Shown here piece by piece: positions 1 to 6,660 of a DNA stretch of 64,000 nt (the stretch's first letter is position 1; the number at the start of each line of letters is the position of its first letter). Made by a program: the position numbers and the translations under genes. The DNA is from Lachnospiraceae bacterium (GTDB taxonomy: Bacteria > Bacillota > Clostridia > Lachnospirales > Lachnospiraceae), in the NCBI GenBank assembly GCA_016286555.1, contig JAEETA010000015.1, positions 1-64,000 of the forward strand, in the 5' to 3' direction. The notes beneath the pieces were generated by a model. That model had not been told where the DNA came from, did no database searches, and saw only the letters and a program-made list of their open reading frames with translations.

Positions 1-24
1 AAACTTCAGGAAAAGGTATAAAAC

Positions 25-1119
25 ATGCTTAAGAGAATCACGAAACAGACCAAAAAAGATCTTACCACCTGCCTCATGGTGGCGTTGTTCTATGTCTTCA
101 TCATGATCCTGGATAAAACGGGGATCCTGACCAATCATCTGAAGGGACTGCTGGTGCCCTTATGCTATTATGCCATTGCGGCGGTATCTCTGAATCTGGT
201 TGTGGGGATCCTGGGAGACTTAAGTCTCGGACATGCGGGCTTCATGTGTGTCGGAGCATTTACCTCGGCTTTCTTTTCAAAGCTTACCGTAAATGTGATC
301 ACCGTGGGCTGGATCCGCTTCACCCTCGCGATCCTTGTGGGCTTCATATGTGCCGGCATTATCGGTTTTCTCATCGGTATGCCCGTATTACGACTTAAAG
401 GCGACTACCTTGCCATCGTAACCCTTGCCTTCGGCGAGATCATCAAAAACGTAATAAACGTTCTCTACATCGGAAAAGACTCAAAAGGTCTTCACTTCTC
501 CATGAAGGACGCCCTCGCACTTAATCTCGAAGAAAACGGTGAGGTCATAATAAACGGAGCACAGGGAATCACCGGTACTCCGAAGAATTCAAACTTCACC
601 ATAGGCGTGGTCTTAATACTCATCACACTCTTTATCGTTCTTAACCTTATAAAGAGCCGTGACGGACGTGCCGTAATGGCCATAAGAGACAACGTGATCG
701 CCGCAGAATCTGTGGGCATAAACATCACCAAATACAAGCTGCTTGCATTCTCTGTTTCTGCAGCTTTGGCAGGCGTTGCCGGAGTTTTATACTCCCACAA
801 CTTAAGCTCGCTTATGGCTACACCCAAGAACTTCGGATACAACATGTCCATCATGATACTGGTATTCGTGGTCCTGGGCGGAATCGGAAACATAAGAGGT
901 TCCATAATCTCGGCAGTTTTACTTACACTGCTTCCGGAGCTTCTTCGCGGCCTTTCGAATTTCCGTATGCTCATCTACGCCATCGTACTCATCGCGATGA
1001 TGCTCTTCTCCTGGTCTCCCAAGGCCAAGGATTTCAGAGAAAAAGTCGTTTCTTCCATCTTCTTCTGGAGGAAGAAAGAAAACGATATGAAAGGAGGAAT
1101 CGACAATGCAGGCAACTAA
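25..1119 (+). CDS. livM: Branched-chain amino acid ABC transporter permease LivM
   Basis: Integral membrane permease of the high-affinity leucine/isoleucine/valine importer. The 364-residue protein shows repeated hydrophobic segments and the family core 'GDLSLGHAGFMCVGAF' near residue 65, followed by the cytoplasmic loop 'MPVLRLKGDYLAIVTLAFGEI' split around residues 118-137. The start at 25 follows an AGGAAAAGG site. It overlaps livG by 14 bases, so translation is probably coupled; livH and the binding protein would lie upstream of the window. Length is normal for the family, with a slightly long charged C-terminus. Codon use changes inside the gene: the first ~200 bases use CTG/ATC like the rest of the window, then CTT, TTA and ATA become common (see findings). 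Confidence 0.95.
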   Translation: MLKRITKQTKKDLTTCLMVALFYVFIMILDKTGILTNHLKGLLVPLCYYAIAAVSLNLVVGILGDLSLGHAGFMCVGAFTSAFFSKLTVNVITVGWIRFTLAILVGFICAGIIGFLIGMPVLRLKGDYLAIVTLAFGEIIKNVINVLYIGKDSKGLHFSMKDALALNLEENGEVIINGAQGITGTPKNSNFTIGVVLILITLFIVLNLIKSRDGRAVMAIRDNVIAAESVGINITKYKLLAFSVSAALAGVAGVLYSHNLSSLMATPKNFGYNMSIMILVFVVLGGIGNIRGSIISAVLLTLLPELLRGLSNFRMLIYAIVLIAMMLFSWSPKAKDFREKVVSSIFFWRKKENDMKGGIDNAGN

Positions 1120-1876
1120 TCCCGTACTCGAAGTTACCAACCTTTCGATATCCTTCGGCGGTCTTCGCGCGGTTGACGATTTCTCGGTAACGATAAACGA
1201 AGGCGAACTTTACGGTCTCATAGGCCCCAATGGCGCCGGTAAGACAACGGCATTTAACCTCCTTACCGGTGTTTACAAACCTAACGAAGGAATAATAAAA
1301 CTTTGCGGTGAGGACATCACCGGAAAATCCACAATAGAGATCAACAAGGCAGGTATCGCAAGAACCTTCCAAAACATCCGTCTTTTCAAAGACTTATCCG
1401 TATTGGATAACGTTAAGGTAGGTCTTCACAACATTTACACTTACTCGACCATGTCTTCCATTTTGAGACTTCCCAAGTACTATAAAGTCGAGAAAGAAAT
1501 GAACGAAAAAGCTATGGAATTGCTTAAGGTCTTCGACCTTGACGGTTCCGCAAATCTTAAGGCTTCACAGCTTCCTTACGGTAAGCAGCGTAAACTTGAG
1601 ATAGCAAGAGCCCTGGCCACCAATCCCAAGCTCCTTCTTCTTGACGAGCCTGCGGCAGGTATGAACCCCAACGAAACAAAAGAGCTCATGGATACGATCT
1701 CCTTCATAAGAAGCGAGTTTAAGATGACGATACTTCTTATTGAACACGACATGAAACTTGTTTCGGGAATATGCGAACGCTTAACGGTGTTAAACTTCGG
1801 CCGTATTCTTGCCGAAGGCCCCACATCGGAAGTACTGAACAATCCCGATGTTATCACGGCATATTTAGGTGAATAG
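1106..1876 (+). CDS. livG: Branched-chain amino acid ABC transporter ATPase LivG
   Basis: One of the two ATPases that power the Liv importer. Walker A 'GPNGAGKTTAFNLLTG' lies near residue 40, the family 'GIARTFQNIRLF' Q-loop follows, and Walker B 'LLLLDEPAAGMNP' carries the catalytic Glu; the H-loop is 'LLIEHDMKLV'. The signature is 'LPYGKQRKLEIARAL', the usual LivG variant of LSGGQ. It overlaps livM and sits 12 bases before livF. The 256-residue length is typical. Leucine codons are mostly CTT and ATA isoleucines occur, unlike most genes in this window. Confidence 0.95.
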   Translation: MQATNPVLEVTNLSISFGGLRAVDDFSVTINEGELYGLIGPNGAGKTTAFNLLTGVYKPNEGIIKLCGEDITGKSTIEINKAGIARTFQNIRLFKDLSVLDNVKVGLHNIYTYSTMSSILRLPKYYKVEKEMNEKAMELLKVFDLDGSANLKASQLPYGKQRKLEIARALATNPKLLLLDEPAAGMNPNETKELMDTISFIRSEFKMTILLIEHDMKLVSGICERLTVLNFGRILAEGPTSEVLNNPDVITAYLGE

Positions 1877-1888
1877 GAGGATAAACAA

Positions 1889-2599
1889 ATGTCAATGCTT
1901 GAAGTAAATGACCTCCACGTTCACTACGGCGTGATAGAGGCGATAAAGGGAATCGATTTTAAAGTAAACAAAGGCGAAGTCATCGCCCTTATAGGAGCTA
2001 ACGGTGCGGGCAAGACCACCATTTTGCATACCGTCAGCGGCCTTATAACTCCCACGAAAGGAAGCATCACATTCGAAGGGGTGGACATCACCAAAACTCC
2101 CGGTCACAAGATCGTGTCCATGGGCATGGCACACGTTCCGGAAGGTCGTAGAGTTTTCCAGCAGTTAAGTGTTCTTCAGAACCTTAAGATGGGTGCTTTC
2201 ACGAGAAAAGACAAGAAAGAGATAGACGAGACACTTGAGATGGTCTACAAACGTTTCCCCCGTCTGGCAGAACGCAAAAATCAGATCGCAGGAACGTTAT
2301 CGGGCGGTGAGCAGCAGATGCTTGCCATGGGCCGTTCGCTTATGTCAAAGCCTGCGCTGATGATGCTGGATGAGCCCTCCATGGGTCTGGCCCCCATTCT
2401 GGTGGAGCAGATCTTTGACATAGTAAAGGAAATGAACAAAAACGGCACCACCATCCTTCTGGTGGAGCAGAATGCACAGATGGCACTGTCCGTGGCGGAT
2501 CGTGCTTACGTCCTGGAGACCGGAAACATCGTGAACACCGGTTCCGGAAAGGAACTGCTGAACGATGATTCCGTCAGACAGGCATACCTGGGCGGCTAG
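1889..2599 (+). CDS. livF: Branched-chain amino acid ABC transporter ATPase LivF
   Basis: Second ATPase of the Liv importer, 236 residues, normal length. Walker A is 'GANGAGKTTILHTVSG', the signature 'TLSGGEQQMLAMGRSL' and Walker B 'LMMLDEPSMGLAP' are intact, and the LivF marker 'VPEGRRVFQQLSV' is present. The site AGGAGG lies 8-13 bases before the ATG at 1889. It ends the liv operon; no terminator is visible before the promoter of the next gene. Codon use returns to CTG-rich from about position 2345, inside this gene. Confidence 0.95.
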   Translation: MSMLEVNDLHVHYGVIEAIKGIDFKVNKGEVIALIGANGAGKTTILHTVSGLITPTKGSITFEGVDITKTPGHKIVSMGMAHVPEGRRVFQQLSVLQNLKMGAFTRKDKKEIDETLEMVYKRFPRLAERKNQIAGTLSGGEQQMLAMGRSLMSKPALMMLDEPSMGLAPILVEQIFDIVKEMNKNGTTILLVEQNAQMALSVADRAYVLETGNIVNTGSGKELLNDDSVRQAYLGG

Positions 2600-2621
2600 T
2601 TCACAAATCAAGGATGATCGT

Positions 2622-2650
2622 TTGACGGAACAGTAATAAGGAAATATAAT
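2622..2650 (+). promoter_or_regulatory. SigA-type promoter for the hydrolase-MurF-Ddl operon
   Basis: TTGACG, a 17-base spacer and a perfect TATAAT. The expected transcription start (about 7 bases past the -10) falls on or next to the ATG at 2657, so the message may be leaderless. Confidence 0.7.
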
Positions 2651-2656
2651 ACCTCC

Positions 2657-3433
2657 ATGATTATGGAAATTGACGGATATCGGATCAATTACAAAATTAC
2701 GGGAGTGGGAGATAGAAGCGTACTGATCCTCCAGGGTTGGGGGACGAGCCTCGCAGTCTACGACAGCGTGGCCGCTGCGATCTCCGACTCCTTTCGTGTT
2801 GTTCAGCTGGATCTTCCCGGCTTTGGGGACAGTGATGAGCCCAGAGAGCCCTGGAACGTGCAGGCCTATGCGGATTTTGTTGTCAAATTCGTGCAGGAGC
2901 TGGGTTTAAAGAGCGTATCACTCATCGGTCATTCCTACGGCGGCCGCGTGATCCTGAAGCTGGCTGCGGCGGATTCCCTGCCCTTTGCCATCGAGAAGAT
3001 CGCCTTCGTGGACAGTGCCGGCGTCCTGCCGAAGCGCAGTACGGCACAGAAATGGAAGGTGCGCAGATACAAGCTCTTAAAGAAGATCCTCTTAAATCCC
3101 GTGGTCCACTTCCTCTTCCCTGAGGTGATCGATGACTGGGCGAGCCGGCAGGGCTCTGCGGACTATCGCGCCGCATCTCCCATGATGAAGCAGTGCCTGG
3201 TAATGGCAGTGAACGAGGATCTGACGGACCTGATGCCGAAAGTAAAGCAGGACTGCCTGCTGGTGTGGGGCGATCGGGACACCGCAACCCCCATTTCCGA
3301 CGCACATGTTTTTGCGGAGAAGCTCCCCAGCAGCGGCCTGGCCGTGATCGAGGGAGCCGGGCACTATTCCTTCCTGGAGCAGCCCGCGTTGTTCCGCAGC
3401 GTATTACGATCCTATTTTGAACTGGGAGACTGA
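2657..3433 (+). CDS. Alpha/beta-fold hydrolase
   Basis: A 258-residue cytoplasmic alpha/beta hydrolase with a full catalytic set: nucleophile Ser93 in 'IGHSYGG', an acidic residue in 'WGDRDTATPI' near 206-208, and His236 in 'GAGHYSF'. The oxyanion segment is 'LQGWG' instead of the usual HGWG. The substrate cannot be told from sequence. It is 2 bases from the MurF-like gene and in one unit with the D-Ala-D-Ala ligase, so an accessory role in wall precursor metabolism is inferred. No ribosome-binding site is well placed: AAGGAA lies 13 bases from the ATG and inside the promoter. The fold assignment is firm; the role is not. Confidence 0.88.
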   Translation: MIMEIDGYRINYKITGVGDRSVLILQGWGTSLAVYDSVAAAISDSFRVVQLDLPGFGDSDEPREPWNVQAYADFVVKFVQELGLKSVSLIGHSYGGRVILKLAAADSLPFAIEKIAFVDSAGVLPKRSTAQKWKVRRYKLLKKILLNPVVHFLFPEVIDDWASRQGSADYRAASPMMKQCLVMAVNEDLTDLMPKVKQDCLLVWGDRDTATPISDAHVFAEKLPSSGLAVIEGAGHYSFLEQPALFRSVLRSYFELGD

Positions 3434-3435
3434 GG

Positions 3436-5001
3436 ATGATCGTTAGAACCGTCCTGACCGCCTTGCTGTGCATCCCTGCGTGTTATTACGCTCTGCGTTA
3501 CAACATGCACATGTTCCAGCAAAACGGCTATAAAAACAAAGAACATCGCAAATGGCTCATGGCCCATGCCAGAATGCAATGGGTGTTGGTGTACGGAGCG
3601 CTTTTGGGGATCCTGCGGATCTTTCTGCCCGCTCTGTGGATAGACATCCTGCTCTGGCTCACCCTGCTTCTCATTTGGGTGGTGTACCGCGCTATGTGCC
3701 GTATGAGCACGAAGAAGAAGTTTGTGGTAACCCCCAGAGTCCGGAGAATGTTTGTCACCTGCGGGATCTGCGCGGCTGCCGTCCTGGTACTAACCGGCTT
3801 CTTTGCGGGAGTAGAGCGCCTCTCCGGCGTCTGCATGGTTCTGACCTGCCTGGCTTTCCTCTGGACCATCCTGGCAAATGTGATCAACCATCCGCTGGAA
3901 GCCGCCGTCAACCGGCATTTCATCAACGATGCAAAGCGCAAGCTCCGGAGCGTTCCGGGCCTTCAGGTCATCGGCGTCACCGGAAGCTACGGCAAGACCA
4001 GCGTGAAGTTTTACCTGAAAGAACTCCTTTCTGTCCGGTACAAGGTTCTGGCCACCCCCGAGAGCTACAACACTCCCATGGGTGTAGTGCGGACCATCCG
4101 GGAATCCCTGCAGAGCGGCACACAGCTTTTTATCTGTGAGATGGGTGCCCGGAATGTGGGAGATATCAAGGAGATCTGCGATATCGTGCATCCCGATCAC
4201 GGCGTTATCACCGCCGTGGGTCCCCAGCATCTGGAGACCTTCCACACCATGGAAAACATCGCCGCCACCAAGTTCGAGCTGGCAGATGCCTTGCCGAAGG
4301 GCGGAAAGCTTTTCCTGAACGACGACAGCGAGCCCATCCGGGAGCGGGCGGGCAGATATGAGAGTCCCATCCTGTACAGTGTGCAGGCAGGGGAAGGATA
4401 CCGTGCCACCGATCTGAAGGTATCCGCCCTGGGCACCGATTTTACCGTGACTGCGCCTTCGGGCGAGACCGAAACCTTCCACATGCGCCTGGTGGGAGAG
4501 CACAATGTGATCAACGTGCTGGGAGCCATTGCCGTGGCTCATTCCTTCTGCATTCCTCTGGAGGAGCTGAAGATCCCCGTGCGCAGACTTCAGAGCGTGG
4601 AGCACCGGATGCAGCTGCGGGAGCAGGGCCCCGTCACCGTCATCGACGATGCTTACAACTCCAACCCCGTAGGTTCCAAGGCAGCAGTGGAGACCCTGAA
4701 GCTCTTTGACGGCCTCCGGATCCTCATCACACCGGGCATGGTGGAGCTGGGAGAGAAGGAGGAGGAGTACAACCGTCTCTTCGGCACCTACGCTGCAGAC
4801 TGCTGCGATTACATTTTCCTGGTGGGGAAGAACAGAGCCGTTCCCATTCGGGAGGGCGCTCTGTCCGCTGGATTCCCGGAAGGAAAATGCCGGACTTTTG
4901 ACCACTTTGAAGATGCGTTTAACGCTGCCTGCGCCCTCAGAGACGAGGGCCACAAATACATTCTGATCGAGAACGACCTGCCGGACAACTACGCAGGTTG
5001 A
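3436..5001 (+). CDS. Membrane-anchored MurF-like Mur ligase
   Basis: An ATP-dependent Mur ligase of 521 residues. Residues 1-155 hold about four membrane segments (around 4-21, 49-87, 106-124 and 130-150). The ligase core starts at the P-loop 'VTGSYGKTS' (181-189) and includes 'EMGARNVGDI', 'VGEHNVINVLGAIA' and 'DDAYNSNP', all typical of MurF. The N-terminal UDP-binding domain of ordinary MurF is missing and is replaced by the membrane segments. The end is 'ILIENDLPDNYAG'. It is followed by the D-Ala-D-Ala ligase, so joining D-Ala-D-Ala to a muramyl peptide is the natural guess, but the lost domain leaves the acceptor uncertain; a lipid-linked or variant acceptor is possible. Confidence 0.85.
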   Translation: MIVRTVLTALLCIPACYYALRYNMHMFQQNGYKNKEHRKWLMAHARMQWVLVYGALLGILRIFLPALWIDILLWLTLLLIWVVYRAMCRMSTKKKFVVTPRVRRMFVTCGICAAAVLVLTGFFAGVERLSGVCMVLTCLAFLWTILANVINHPLEAAVNRHFINDAKRKLRSVPGLQVIGVTGSYGKTSVKFYLKELLSVRYKVLATPESYNTPMGVVRTIRESLQSGTQLFICEMGARNVGDIKEICDIVHPDHGVITAVGPQHLETFHTMENIAATKFELADALPKGGKLFLNDDSEPIRERAGRYESPILYSVQAGEGYRATDLKVSALGTDFTVTAPSGETETFHMRLVGEHNVINVLGAIAVAHSFCIPLEELKIPVRRLQSVEHRMQLREQGPVTVIDDAYNSNPVGSKAAVETLKLFDGLRILITPGMVELGEKEEEYNRLFGTYAADCCDYIFLVGKNRAVPIREGALSAGFPEGKCRTFDHFEDAFNAACALRDEGHKYILIENDLPDNYAG

Positions 5002-5047
5002 CACACAGCACCATCCCGATCAGACAGAGTTTACAGGAGAGAATGAC

Positions 5048-6229
5048 ATGAAACAGACAGTAGCCGTATTGTTCGGAGGCATGAGCGTGGAGCACGAGGT
5101 ATCCGTGATCTCCGCCATCCAGGCCATCCGCAGCATGGATACGGAAAAATACGACATCGTACCCGTGTACATGACCAAGCAGAATGATATGTATGTGGGA
5201 CCCGGCATCGGCACCATCGAAAACTACAAGGACATCCCCGCCCTGCTGAAAGACTCCACCAGAGTCATCATGGTAAATGAAGGCGGCAAGGTGTGCCTTA
5301 CCGAGTATCCCGCAAAGCGCTTCGGTGGCAAAAAGCCCATCCCCGTGGACATCGCATTTCCCATCGTTCACGGCACCAACGTGGAGGACGGCGCTCTCCA
5401 GGGATATCTGAAAACTCTGGGTCTGCCCTTCGTAGGCTGCGATGTTACCGCATCCGCCGTAGGCATGGACAAGTTCATCCAGAAAGCCATCCTGAAGGAA
5501 GCGGGTGTGCCGCTGCTGGATGCGAAGATCTACTGCCTCTCCGACTATGCGAAACTGGAGAAGCTTCTGGATGATGTGGAAGGTACCTTCTCCTATCCCG
5601 TCATCGTCAAACCCGTGAACCTGGGCTCCAGCGTGGGCATCACCGTGGCCCATGACAGGGTGTCCCTGACAAATGCCATCGACGACGGCTTCCGCTATGC
5701 GACCAAGGTCCTGGTGGAGCACGCCATCTCCGAGCTCCGTGAGATCAACTGCTCCGTGCTGGGGGATGAGAACGATGCCATCGCCTCCGAGTGCGAGGAG
5801 CCGCTGCACTCCAAGGAGATCCTCAGCTATGAGGACAAATATGTCTCCGGCTCCAAGAAGGGCGGCGCCAAGGGTATGGCCAGCGTCTCCCGCAAGATCC
5901 CGGCAGAGCTGTCTCCCGAGAAGCGGGAGGAGATCCGGGACCTGGCAGTCCGTTCCTTTAAGGCTCTGGGCTGTAACGGCGTGGCCCGCATCGATTTCAT
6001 GATCGATGAGGAGAGCGGAAAGCTGTATTTCAACGAGATCAATACCATCCCCGGATCCCTGGCGTTCTACCTCTGGGAGCCCGTGGGAGTGCCTTACAAG
6101 GAACTCTTAAACCGGATGATCGACCTGGCGTTAAAGCGCGAGCGTGAGCGGGAGGCTCTGACCTTCTCCTTCGATACCAACATCCTGAAGAGCGCAACCT
6201 TCGGCCCCAAGGGCGGCAGCAAGGTGTAA
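5048..6229 (+). CDS. ddl: D-alanine--D-alanine ligase
   Basis: ATP-grasp ligase making the D-Ala-D-Ala dipeptide for peptidoglycan, 393 residues. It shows 'FGGMSVEHEVSVISA' at the N-terminus, 'VHGTNVEDGALQGYL', the lysine loop 'PVIVKPVNLGSSVGI', and the metal site 'LYFNEINTIPGSLAFYLWE'. The specificity loop reads 'LSYEDKYVSG', with Tyr where D-lactate ligases have His and D-serine ligases have Phe, so a normal D-Ala product is expected. It follows the MurF-like gene by 46 bases with an AGGAGA site and ends at a hairpin terminator. About 30 residues longer than E. coli DdlB, as in other clostridial enzymes. Confidence 0.93.
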   Translation: MKQTVAVLFGGMSVEHEVSVISAIQAIRSMDTEKYDIVPVYMTKQNDMYVGPGIGTIENYKDIPALLKDSTRVIMVNEGGKVCLTEYPAKRFGGKKPIPVDIAFPIVHGTNVEDGALQGYLKTLGLPFVGCDVTASAVGMDKFIQKAILKEAGVPLLDAKIYCLSDYAKLEKLLDDVEGTFSYPVIVKPVNLGSSVGITVAHDRVSLTNAIDDGFRYATKVLVEHAISELREINCSVLGDENDAIASECEEPLHSKEILSYEDKYVSGSKKGGAKGMASVSRKIPAELSPEKREEIRDLAVRSFKALGCNGVARIDFMIDEESGKLYFNEINTIPGSLAFYLWEPVGVPYKELLNRMIDLALKREREREALTFSFDTNILKSATFGPKGGSKV

Positions 6230-6280
6230 GCACCGCAGCGGATTTCGCACAAAGCCCTGCGCGCACTGCGTCGGAACAAT

Positions 6281-6317
6281 TCCGAAAATATTTCGACAAA
6301 AAGTTTTCGGATTTTCT
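6281..6317 (+). terminator. Intrinsic terminator after ddl
   Basis: Arms TCCGAAAA and TTTTCGGA form an 8-bp stem with a 15-base loop, followed by TTTTCT. The next promoter starts immediately after it. Confidence 0.65.
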
Positions 6318-6318
6318 A

Positions 6319-6347
6319 TTGACAGAAAAACACATCTTGGGTATCTT
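6319..6347 (+). promoter_or_regulatory. SigA-type promoter of the leader peptide/ABC exporter operon
   Basis: Perfect TTGACA, 17-base spacer, TATCTT. Transcription should start near 6354, giving a leader of about 300 bases before the first ABC gene at 6661. This leader holds the small ORF and the internal terminator. Confidence 0.75.
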
Positions 6348-6415
6348 AACTAGTGTCCGCGTAAGACAAAAGAAAACTCGTTAACAAACACAGCAACGAA
6401 GAAAGGAGGCAAGTC

Positions 6416-6502
6416 ATGATCAAAGTTCGTAAGAATCACCTGAATATGTCCGTAAAGAACCAAATGATGCAAAGCCTCCGAAAAGGGAAACTGTGCAAGT
6501 GA
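6416..6502 (+). CDS. Leader peptide (28 aa), candidate attenuator of the ABC exporter
   Basis: A 28-codon ORF, missed by length filters, with a near-perfect ribosome site GAAAGGAGG seven bases before its ATG. The peptide is basic, starting 'MIKVRKNHLNMS' and ending 'RKGKLCK'. It has no signal peptide and no double-glycine motif, so it is not an obvious secreted peptide. GCCTCC inside the ORF (6470-6475) can pair with GGAGGC of its own ribosome site. An intrinsic terminator begins 52 bases after its stop, and a heterodimeric ABC exporter follows. The arrangement matches B. subtilis bmrB-bmrCD, where a leader peptide senses ribosome-targeting drugs; that role is inferred here. Confidence 0.7.
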   Translation: MIKVRKNHLNMSVKNQMMQSLRKGKLCK

Positions 6503-6553
6503 TAAATGCGACAGCCATGTCGTTTTATGACCGCATACCAAAAAGTGTTACCT

Positions 6554-6587
6554 GATCCCGGAAGCAAATACTTCCGGGATTTTTTTA
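6554..6587 (+). terminator. Intrinsic terminator inside the leader of the ABC exporter operon
   Basis: ATCCCGGAAG, loop CAAATA and CTTCCGGGAT form a perfect 10-bp stem followed by seven T. It lies between the leader peptide and the exporter genes with no second clear promoter behind it, so it probably acts as an attenuator. A short hairpin (atgcg...cgcat, 6505-6535) lies between the peptide stop and this stem. No strong alternative antiterminator pairing was found by eye. Confidence 0.85.
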
Positions 6588-6621
6588 CGCTTCAGGCCCC
6601 TTTTCGGACGTTCGAGATAAA

Positions 6622-6638
6622 CTGCAGCAGCGCTGCAG
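6622..6638 (+). other. Small hairpin before the ABC exporter start
   Basis: CTGCAGC, loop AGC, GCTGCAG: a 7-bp stem ending a few bases before the ribosome site AAGGAAG of the gene at 6661. It may affect access to that site or be incidental. Confidence 0.4.
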
Positions 6639-6660
6639 GCAGGTAAGGAAGTGATCTAAA

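Noticed and set aside
1..24. End of an upstream gene (probably livH)
   Set aside because: Only 24 bases are present, too few to support a call beyond the livM ribosome site.
6416..6502. The 28-aa peptide as a secreted bacteriocin exported by the adjacent ABC pair
   Set aside because: It has no double-glycine leader or modification enzymes nearby, the ABC proteins lack a C39 peptidase domain, and a terminator separates it from them. A leader role fits better, though it is not proven.
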